Positions 1 to 4,734 of a stretch of DNA of 6,246 bases are shown here, in pieces. How positions within the stretch are numbered: position 1 is the first letter of the stretch; each line of letters begins with the position of its first letter. The stretch covers positions 1-6,246 of the forward strand of contig JAQGKG010000067.1 in the NCBI GenBank assembly GCA_028290245.1, read 5' to 3'. The notes beneath the pieces were generated by a model, which was not told the origin of the DNA, searched no databases, and was given only the letters and a program-made list of their open reading frames with translations. The position numbers and the translations under genes are program-made. The DNA comes from Devosia sp. (GTDB lineage: Bacteria > Pseudomonadota > Alphaproteobacteria > Rhizobiales > Devosiaceae).

Positions 1-806
1 CCACCGCTGACGGACGCATCGACGCGCAGGATACCGCCTGCCTGCGCTAGGTCACGGAAACCGGAAATATCGAGCACGTCCTCGCCAACCGCCAGCGGCA
101 CGTCCAGCCTGGCTGACAGCGCTGCAATGGCATGTACCTGAGTTGGCGAAAACGGATCTTCCACGAAGACGGCACCAAGCTTTTCGGCCAGCCGGCAGTA
201 GGGCAAGGCCTCGTCTATGCTGGTCCAGGACCAGTGTGCGTCGATGCCAAACCGCGCGCCGGACGGCAGGGCTCCGGCCAGAGCTTCCATCACCGCCCTG
301 TCGGCGGCAATGTCGCGGCCGTCGATCATGCACTTGATGGTTTTGAAGCCCCGGGCGGTGAGCGCAGCCGTTTCAATGGCGGCCTTGTCGGGCGTCATCC
401 CGTAGCCGATGACCGGCATGACCGGCACGCGATCGCGCACGCCACCCAGCGCCACCCAAAGTGGCATCTGGTTGGATTGGCACCAGGCGTCCCAGAGCGC
501 GATGTCGCAGAGGCTCGCGCCGCGCGTCATGGTGGCGCGAGGCGCCGGCGTCGGACCGAGTGCCAGCTTGCGCAGCCGGTTGCGGTCGGCGCTGGGGGCG
601 CCCAGATAGCTCTGCGCTGAACGAGCCACCACGTCGAACAACGGCAGGCCTCGATCGTAGCCCAGCGCAAAGCCCTCGGCGCCGTCCGAGAGCACCAGTC
701 GTAGCACAACGTAGTCGCGCTGGGCGATGGTCAACGCGCCGAGCTGCACCGGCTGGCGCAAAGGCACGCGGATGCTCATCACCTCGATTTGGCTGACCGT
801 ATTCAT
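1..806 (-). CDS. Enolase-superfamily (mandelate racemase/muconate lactonizing) acid-sugar dehydratase-like protein, C-terminus cut by window edge
   Basis: The frame is open from an ATG at 806 to the left edge, giving 268 residues of a family that usually has about 350-400. The missing end should hold the last barrel strands and the catalytic His. Visible are the N-terminal capping domain and most of the barrel. The three metal ligands are well spaced: Asp189 (in GIDAHWSW), Glu216 (in VFVEDP) and Glu242 (in VGED). Asp263 (in RVDASVSGG) fits the Asp of the Asp-His dyad. The usual KxK on barrel strand 2 reads K158-C-M160, and the first ligand has a D-x-H pattern (His191). This resembles D-galactonate dehydratase (KxN, DxH) more than mandelate racemase. 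Members abstract a proton alpha to a carboxylate using Mg2+; sugar-acid dehydration is the best guess. The start overlaps the preceding SDR stop (TGATG), implying translational coupling. It is the last gene visible in the minus-strand operon. The exact substrate is unknown. Confidence 0.9.
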   Translation of the reverse strand, partial: MNTVSQIEVMSIRVPLRQPVQLGALTIAQRDYVVLRLVLSDGAEGFALGYDRGLPLFDVVARSAQSYLGAPSADRNRLRKLALGPTPAPRATMTRGASLCDIALWDAWCQSNQMPLWVALGGVRDRVPVMPVIGYGMTPDKAAIETAALTARGFKTIKCMIDGRDIAADRAVMEALAGALPSGARFGIDAHWSWTSIDEALPYCRLAEKLGAVFVEDPFSPTQVHAIAALSARLDVPLAVGEDVLDISGFRDLAQAGGILRVDASVSG

Positions 807-1621
807 CAACTCGCCACACCGAGGTCGACGCTCTGCGTCAGGAAGGCATTGGCAGTCATGCCGCCATCCACCATCAGCACGTGGCCGGTGACAAAGCTTC
901 CCGCCTCCGACGCCAGGAAGATCGCCGCGCCTTGCAACTCGTCGGGCTCGGCCCAGCGCGCCAGCGGGGTGCGGTCAATCACCTGCTGCTCGAAGGTGCC
1001 GGTGCCGAGCACCTTCTTGTTCATGTCGGTAAGAATGTACCCGGGTCCGATGGCATTGACGGTGATGCCATCGGGACCCAGCTCGGATGCCATGCCGCGC
1101 GTGATGCCGACGACGCCATGCTTGGCCGCAACATAGGAAATCACGCCCGGCCTCGAACTGATCGCCATGACGGAAGCAGTGTTGATGATGCGGCCATATT
1201 TTTGCGCGCGCATGGGTCGCGCGCATTCACGGGCAACACCGTAGAGCGAGCTCAGATTGATGGCGATGACCTTGTTCCAGTCATCCATGTCATGGGTTTC
1301 TATAGGCTTGCGGATCAGGATACCCGCATTGTTCATCAGGATATCGAGCCGGCCATTGCGGGCCACGATATCGTCCACGGCAGCGGCTACCGCTGGATTG
1401 TCGGTCACGTCGAACGGCACGGCCTCGGCACTGAGGCCTTCGCTGCGTAGGCTCTCAACGGCAGAATTGGCATTGTCGGCATTGATATCATTAATGACGA
1501 CATGGGCGCCGGCCGCCGCCAACCCCTTGGCAAAGGAAAAGCCGATACCGCGGCCCGCCCCGGTCACTAGCGCGACACGCCCCTTGAGGGTGAAGAGTTC
1601 GATTCCGCTGGCCATGCTCAT
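806..1621 (-). CDS. Short-chain dehydrogenase/reductase, gluconate 5-dehydrogenase (5-ketogluconate reductase) type
   Basis: This is a 271-residue classical SDR, a cytosolic NAD(P)-dependent oxidoreductase that interconverts a secondary alcohol and a ketone. The cofactor motif TGAGRGIG spans residues 20-27. Asp45 after the second strand favours NAD(H). NNAG is at 97-100, and the catalytic residues are Asn122, Ser150, Tyr163 and Lys167 (YVAAK). The C-terminal stretch IGPGYILTDM, then RTPLARWAEPDEL, and the ending with GHVLMVDGGMTA are typical of gluconate 5-dehydrogenase/IdnO and 2-deoxy-gluconate 3-dehydrogenase relatives. The ATG at 1621 overlaps the stop of the GldA-like gene by four bases (ATGA). 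A second ATG two codons on (1615) is also possible. Its stop overlaps the next ATG by one base. With idnD encoded divergently, reduction of 5-keto-D-gluconate or oxidation of a related hexonate is plausible. SDR substrate range is hard to read from sequence, so family is certain and substrate is not. Confidence 0.95.
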   Translation of the reverse strand: MSMASGIELFTLKGRVALVTGAGRGIGFSFAKGLAAAGAHVVINDINADNANSAVESLRSEGLSAEAVPFDVTDNPAVAAAVDDIVARNGRLDILMNNAGILIRKPIETHDMDDWNKVIAINLSSLYGVARECARPMRAQKYGRIINTASVMAISSRPGVISYVAAKHGVVGITRGMASELGPDGITVNAIGPGYILTDMNKKVLGTGTFEQQVIDRTPLARWAEPDELQGAAIFLASEAGSFVTGHVLMVDGGMTANAFLTQSVDLGVAS

Positions 1622-2721
1622 GCAGCCTCGATCTGGGTGATGGCCCGGGCGATGTCTTGACCCGAGATTGGCCGGAAAAACTTCTTCATGTGCGCTGCTT
1701 CAGCCGAGACCTGCGCGATGGTGTCGATATCGGAGTTGGAGCGCCCATCATGGCCGAGGTCGGCCAACTTGAGCGGCAATTGAGCCTCGCGGTAGAAGGC
1801 ACGCATATCGGTCATGAATGCATCGTCGCGGTTTTCCAGCACCAGCTGTACCAATAGTCCGTAGGCCACCTGATGGCCATGCAGCGCGTGGGCGATGGAG
1901 GGAATGACGGACAGGCCTCGCGTCATGCCGTGAGACACCGACAGGCCACCGCTTTCGAAGGCGAGGCCACTCATCAGGACGCTCGCTTCAATGAGGGCTT
2001 CGAGGTGATGGTCGATTTCGCCACGGCTAATGGCCGCATAGGCGGGCACTGTATGCTCGCGGACCGTGTCGTAGCAGGCTCGCGCCAAAGCGAGGGCGGA
2101 CAATGGCGACGCGGCGCCGAAGACATTCTTGCCATTGGCGTTGATACACTGTTCCACCTCGAAGCGCTTGACCAGCGCGTCGCCAACGCCGGCCGACAGC
2201 AGGGTCAGTGGCGCCTTGGCAATGATGGCCGTATCGACCAGAACCAGGTCAGGATTGGCCTTATTCTGCTCGACGGCCACCAGCTTGTGTTGGGCATCGT
2301 AGACGACAGCGATGTGGCTGGTCGGCGAGTCGTTCGACGCTACGGTCGGCACCGAAACGAAGCGCGCGCCTAGCGCACGGCTGACCAACTTGCCCGTGTC
2401 GATGGTCTTGCCGCCGCCGGCGGCGACAACGATGTCGTGGCCCGACGAGCCGACCTCCGCGACCAGCCGATCGATTTCGGCATAGGTGATTTCGCCCAGG
2501 AATTTAAGCGTCGTCAATTTAATGCCCGCAGCAGCGCAGCTGTCGACAACCGTCGGCCCGACGATGCCCAGCACCCGTTCATCTGCCAGCAAAATGGCCG
2601 AGTTTCCTATATTGGCCAGTTCGCCGCCGATAATGGACAGAACGCCCGGACCCTGGACATAACGGCGCGGCGCACCAAAAACGATCATGCTTTGTCTCTT
2701 TTCCTGGATGGTCTGGTTCAC
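1618..2721 (-). CDS. GldA-type (glycerol dehydrogenase family) metal-dependent alcohol dehydrogenase
   Basis: The product is 367 residues from the GTG at 2721, or 356 from the ATG at 2688. It belongs to the iron-containing alcohol dehydrogenase superfamily, glycerol dehydrogenase branch. The N-terminal nucleotide-binding half carries GGGKTIDTGK (102-111) and SNDSPTS (129-135). The helical half carries the metal ligands Asp181 (GVGDAL), His264 (SVSHGM) and His281 (ALHGHQVAYG). These sit exactly ten positions after the E. coli GldA ligands as I recall them (171, 254, 271). That offset favours the internal ATG, which has a GAG-containing Shine-Dalgarno-like stretch seven bases upstream. The GTG is attractive because it overlaps the AroE-like stop by four bases (GTGA). 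GldA oxidises vicinal diols such as glycerol or 1,2-propanediol with NAD+. Here the Glu of the common HGEKVA motif is His283. Its place inside a tightly overlapping operon suggests a polyol or hydroxy-acid step specific to this pathway rather than general glycerol use. Confidence 0.93.
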   Translation of the reverse strand: MNQTIQEKRQSMIVFGAPRRYVQGPGVLSIIGGELANIGNSAILLADERVLGIVGPTVVDSCAAAGIKLTTLKFLGEITYAEIDRLVAEVGSSGHDIVVAAGGGKTIDTGKLVSRALGARFVSVPTVASNDSPTSHIAVVYDAQHKLVAVEQNKANPDLVLVDTAIIAKAPLTLLSAGVGDALVKRFEVEQCINANGKNVFGAASPLSALALARACYDTVREHTVPAYAAISRGEIDHHLEALIEASVLMSGLAFESGGLSVSHGMTRGLSVIPSIAHALHGHQVAYGLLVQLVLENRDDAFMTDMRAFYREAQLPLKLADLGHDGRSNSDIDTIAQVSAEAAHMKKFFRPISGQDIARAITQIEAA

Positions 2722-3533
2722 GCCGTACGGCGCTGTGCTGCGCGGTCACCCAGCACGAAGTCGATGAACGGGTCGATCTGCCCTGTGAGCATGTGCACGC
2801 CCTCGTGAATGAAAGCGCCACGCTCTGAGGCAGCGTCGAGAAGCGGCGTCATAGCTGGAGCCATCACCACTTCGGCGACGACGCTTCCGGCTGCAATCGT
2901 ACGAGGAGCAACGGGCAGCGCGTCGCTTGGATTCATGCCCAACGCGGTGCCATTGATGATCAGGTCAAAGCCCGAGGCGTCTGCCGGGCCGACGCGCACG
3001 GCATGGCCCGGATAGCGCTCGAGCAGCCGATCAACTAGCCGCTGCGCCCGTTCGGGCGTGCGGTTGGCAATGGAAAGTTCGCCGACCCCCGCCCCTAGAA
3101 GCGCATCAGCAATAGCGATCGACACGCCGCCGGCGCCGATCAGCAATGCCTTGCGGCCCCGGGGGTCATGTCCAGCATGCATCAGCCCGCCGACGAAGCC
3201 TTCCCCGTCCAGTATCCGCCCGACCAGCGCGCCATCGGGATCTTTGCGAACCACATTGGCCACGCCGAGTTCGGAAGCCGGGCCCTCGAGCCGATCGCAA
3301 AGCGCTGCAACGGCCTCCTTGTGTGGAATGGTGACGATCATGCCGGGCACACTTTCGCTGAGCCGCAGGGCATCGAGCACTTGAGCGAGATTTTCCGGCT
3401 GAACCTGCCAGGGCACGAGAACCGCATCGACGCCGCGCTCGATGCAACGCGCGTTGAACAACTGGGGCGTGCGGAGGTGGGCCGACGGATATGCAAGGTG
3501 CACGAATACATGCGTCCTTCCGTTGATGTCCAT
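2718..3533 (-). CDS. AroE-family (shikimate/quinate dehydrogenase-like) NADP-dependent oxidoreductase with altered substrate motifs
   Basis: At 271 residues this matches normal AroE length. The N-terminal substrate domain keeps IPHKE with the catalytic Lys72, Asn93 (GVANVV) and Asp109. The Rossmann domain has GAGGVSIAIADAL (133-145) and ANRT, the NADP-binding loop typical of the family, followed by INGTALGM. The ending GVHMLTGQIDPF matches the family C-terminal GxxMLxxQ motif. Two key motifs differ. The shikimate carboxylate-binding HSxSP reads HLRTP (19-23), and the usual NTD before the catalytic Asp reads ILD (107-109). The enzyme is therefore unlikely to serve aromatic amino acid synthesis and more likely acts on a different, possibly cyclic, polyhydroxy compound. 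The ATG at 3533 has AGGA directly before it and GGGA seven bases upstream. It is the promoter-proximal gene of the minus-strand operon, and its stop overlaps the GldA-like start. Quinate dehydrogenase or another AroE paralogue remains possible. Confidence 0.93.
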   Translation of the reverse strand: MDINGRTHVFVHLAYPSAHLRTPQLFNARCIERGVDAVLVPWQVQPENLAQVLDALRLSESVPGMIVTIPHKEAVAALCDRLEGPASELGVANVVRKDPDGALVGRILDGEGFVGGLMHAGHDPRGRKALLIGAGGVSIAIADALLGAGVGELSIANRTPERAQRLVDRLLERYPGHAVRVGPADASGFDLIINGTALGMNPSDALPVAPRTIAAGSVVAEVVMAPAMTPLLDAASERGAFIHEGVHMLTGQIDPFIDFVLGDRAAQRRTA

Positions 3534-3552
3534 TCCTGCTTCCCGTGCCGCT

Positions 3553-3570
3553 GTGATGCATTGTCATCAC
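3553..3570. promoter_or_regulatory. Candidate operator: perfect inverted repeat GTGATG-N6-CATCAC
   Basis: GTGATG at 3553-3558 and CATCAC at 3565-3570 are exact reverse complements around a 6-bp spacer. A third half-site, TGATG at 3574-3578, forms another inverted pair with CATCA at 3565-3569. The element covers the proposed plus-strand -35 box (3561-3566) and lies just downstream of the expected minus-strand transcription start (near 3573). A repressor bound here could block both promoters. It does not fit the FadR-type GntR consensus, and the regulator family cannot be named. Confidence 0.55.
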
Positions 3571-3589
3571 GCATGATGCATGATATTTT
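3561..3589 (+). promoter_or_regulatory. Candidate sigma70-like promoter for idnD and the aldehyde dehydrogenase gene
   Basis: TTGTCA (3561-3566) is one mismatch from the consensus -35 box. A 17-base spacer leads to TATTTT (3584-3589), which matches four of six -10 positions. The expected start is near 3596, leaving a leader of about 48 bases before the idnD ATG. This is inferred from sequence only. Confidence 0.5.
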
Positions 3590-3608
3590 ATGTACGTCAA
3601 CTCGTCAA
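3580..3608 (-). promoter_or_regulatory. Candidate sigma70-like promoter for the AroE-like operon
   Basis: Read on the minus strand, TTGACG (3608-3603) and TATCAT (3585-3580) are separated by exactly 17 bases, and each differs from consensus at one position. Expected initiation is near 3573, about 40 bases before the AroE-like ATG. The -10 box shares positions 3584-3585 with the opposing -10 box, so the two promoters probably cannot be open at once. Confidence 0.55.
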
Positions 3609-3618
3609 CTCGTCATCC
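3595..3618 (+). repeat. 8-bp tandem repeat, CGTCAACT twice plus degenerate third unit
   Basis: CGTCAACT occurs at 3595-3602 and 3603-3610, followed by CGTCATCC at 3611-3618 (the third unit differs in its last three bases). On the minus strand the units provide two successive TTGACG boxes. Only the upstream one lies 17 bases from a good -10. It may be a slipped-strand duplication or part of a regulator site. Confidence 0.75.
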
Positions 3619-3626
3619 CGTACGAC

Positions 3627-3634
3627 AGGAAGGA
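3627..3634 (+). promoter_or_regulatory. Ribosome binding site of idnD
   Basis: AGGAAGGA lies nine bases before the ATG at 3644. It decides the start against a longer in-frame reading from the ATG at 3590, whose extra residues are not family-like and would begin inside the promoter region. Confidence 0.8.
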
Positions 3635-3643
3635 TTCGCGATC

Positions 3644-4690
3644 ATGCCCGGTCAAATGAAGGCACTCGTCCTGCAGGAACCGCATCGTCTGAGCATCGAG
3701 CAAAGGGCTATTCCCGACGTTGGTCCAGGCGAAGTTCGGGTCCGCGTCCATCGTGGTGGAATCTGCGGTTCTGACATGCACTATTTTCACCACGGTGGCT
3801 TCGGCGTCGTGCGGATGAAGGCGCCGATGGTGCTCGGACACGAGCTGGCCGGCGTCGTCGAAAGGATCGGCGATGGGGTCACGGGTGTGGCGGCGGGAGA
3901 CCGGGTCGCCGTCAATCCAAGTCTCGCTTGCGGCCACTGCGACTATTGCCAAGCCAAGATGCCACGCCAGTGCAGCGACATGAAGTTCATGGGCAGCGCA
4001 ATGCGCAGCCCCCATATCGATGGCGGCTTCCGCGAGTTCGTGGTGGTGACCGAAGCGCAAGCCGTCAGGATCGGCGACCTGGTCGGCCTTGACGAAGCGG
4101 CCGTTTGCGAGCCGCTGGCGGTATGCCTCCATGCCGTTTCGCAAGCGCCAGACCTCACCGGCAAGCGCGTGTTGGTCACGGGCTTTGGCCCAATCGGCGC
4201 CTTGACGTTTCTCGCGGCCCAACAGACCGGCGCTGCCTCGGTAAGCGCGACTGACGTGGCAGCTGGACCGCTGCGTCTGGCCAAGGAACTGGGCGCCGAA
4301 AACGTGTTCGATGTCACCCAGCCAGATGCGTTGGCGGCCGAAACGGCTGACCGGGGCCGGTTCGATGTGGTGTTCGAGTGTTCTGGGCATCCCAGTGCGG
4401 TAAAGACGGCGCTAGCGGTAACAAGGCCGGGCGGGACCATCGTCCAGGTGGGCATCCTGCCCGACGAGATGACCATGCCATTGAACCCGATGGTCACCAA
4501 GGAAATCACCTATCGCGGCACCTTCCGCTTCGACCGCGAATTCAACCTCGCCGCCGAGATGATCGCGAACCGGACGATCGACGTTCGCCCGATCATCTCG
4601 AGGGCCTTTCCCTTCACCGAAGCCGAAGCAGCGTTCGCCTTCGCTCAGGACCGACAGCGGGCCATAAAGGTCATGCTGGAATTCGCCTGA
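3644..4690 (+). CDS. idnD: L-idonate 5-dehydrogenase (zinc-dependent medium-chain dehydrogenase)
   Basis: The product has 348 residues, the normal length for this cytosolic zinc MDR family. It oxidises C5 of L-idonate, or a close hexonate or polyol, to the 5-keto acid with NAD(P)+. Catalytic zinc ligands are Cys41 (GGICGSDMHY), His66-Glu67 (MVLGHE) and Glu156 (VCEPLAV). The structural zinc site is Cys96, Cys99, Cys102 and Cys110. The Rossmann motif is GFGPIG. Signature stretches shared with E. coli IdnD as I remember it include KAPMVLGHE, NPS-x-x-CGHC-x-YC, GSAM-x-x-PH-x-DGGF and FECSGHPS-x-V. The start is chosen from the Shine-Dalgarno at 3627-3634; an internal ATG at 3656 is less likely. 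It is the first gene of the plus-strand unit and divergent from the operon holding the gluconate 5-dehydrogenase-like SDR, the usual partner activity. Sorbitol or threonine dehydrogenase relatives are possible alternatives, but the motif match favours IdnD. Confidence 0.92.
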   Translation: MPGQMKALVLQEPHRLSIEQRAIPDVGPGEVRVRVHRGGICGSDMHYFHHGGFGVVRMKAPMVLGHELAGVVERIGDGVTGVAAGDRVAVNPSLACGHCDYCQAKMPRQCSDMKFMGSAMRSPHIDGGFREFVVVTEAQAVRIGDLVGLDEAAVCEPLAVCLHAVSQAPDLTGKRVLVTGFGPIGALTFLAAQQTGAASVSATDVAAGPLRLAKELGAENVFDVTQPDALAAETADRGRFDVVFECSGHPSAVKTALAVTRPGGTIVQVGILPDEMTMPLNPMVTKEITYRGTFRFDREFNLAAEMIANRTIDVRPIISRAFPFTEAEAAFAFAQDRQRAIKVMLEFA

Positions 4691-4720
4691 TCCATCGCAT
4701 GCTGGAATCGCCTGATCCAT
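4672..4720 (+). repeat. Imperfect direct duplication spanning the idnD stop codon
   Basis: A 24-base stretch (4672-4695), coding the last idnD codons and stop, is followed after two bases by a 23-base copy (4698-4720) that lacks one T. The copy supplies an ATG at 4699 in frame with the aldehyde dehydrogenase, so that apparent start derives from an internal idnD codon and probably is not used. Confidence 0.9.
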
Positions 4721-4721
4721 T

Positions 4722-4726
4722 GAGAG
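4722..4726 (+). promoter_or_regulatory. Ribosome binding site deciding a GTG start for the aldehyde dehydrogenase
   Basis: GAGAG ends eight bases before the GTG at 4735. The upstream in-frame ATG at 4699 has no purine-rich site before it and sits in the duplicated segment, so the GTG is preferred. Confidence 0.65.
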
Positions 4727-4734
4727 AAATCCCT

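Larger units (their letters stand above)
3534..3643. promoter_or_regulatory. Divergent intergenic control region
   Basis: These 110 bases separate the two divergent units and are AT-richer in the middle (about 3571-3595) than the genes around them. They hold one promoter per direction with overlapping -10 boxes, a perfect inverted repeat and an 8-bp tandem repeat, each listed separately. The octamer TGATGCAT occurs at 3554-3561 and again at 3574-3581. The copies are 20 bp apart, about two helical turns, which would place bound protein on the same DNA face. The cognate regulator is not encoded in the window. Confidence 0.75.

Noticed and set aside
132..620. Plus-strand open frame opposite the enolase-superfamily gene
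   Set aside because: The minus strand here encodes the three correctly spaced metal ligands; the plus frame has low-complexity Arg/Gly/Ala-rich content and no start signal.
881..1450. Long plus-strand open frame opposite the SDR gene
   Set aside because: It is antisense to a gene with full SDR motifs, has no recognisable domain or ribosome binding site, and is expected by chance in GC-rich DNA.
3561..3571. FadR-type GntR operator (TnGTnnnACnA)
   Set aside because: TTGTCATCACG fits the first half but fails the AC and final A positions, so no regulator family is assigned.
3590..3643. Extension of idnD by 18 residues to the ATG at 3590
   Set aside because: It would start at the -10/-35 region with no Shine-Dalgarno; the AGGAAGGA site fits the ATG at 3644.
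3605..4390. 261-codon minus-strand open frame opposite idnD
   Set aside because: It overlaps a complete zinc dehydrogenase gene on the other strand, lacks family motifs and is His/Arg-rich in the manner of a mirror frame.
4378..4734. N-terminal extension of the aldehyde dehydrogenase frame back into idnD
   Set aside because: It overlaps idnD in another frame, has no ribosome binding site at its ATG codons, and would add about 119 residues absent from the family.
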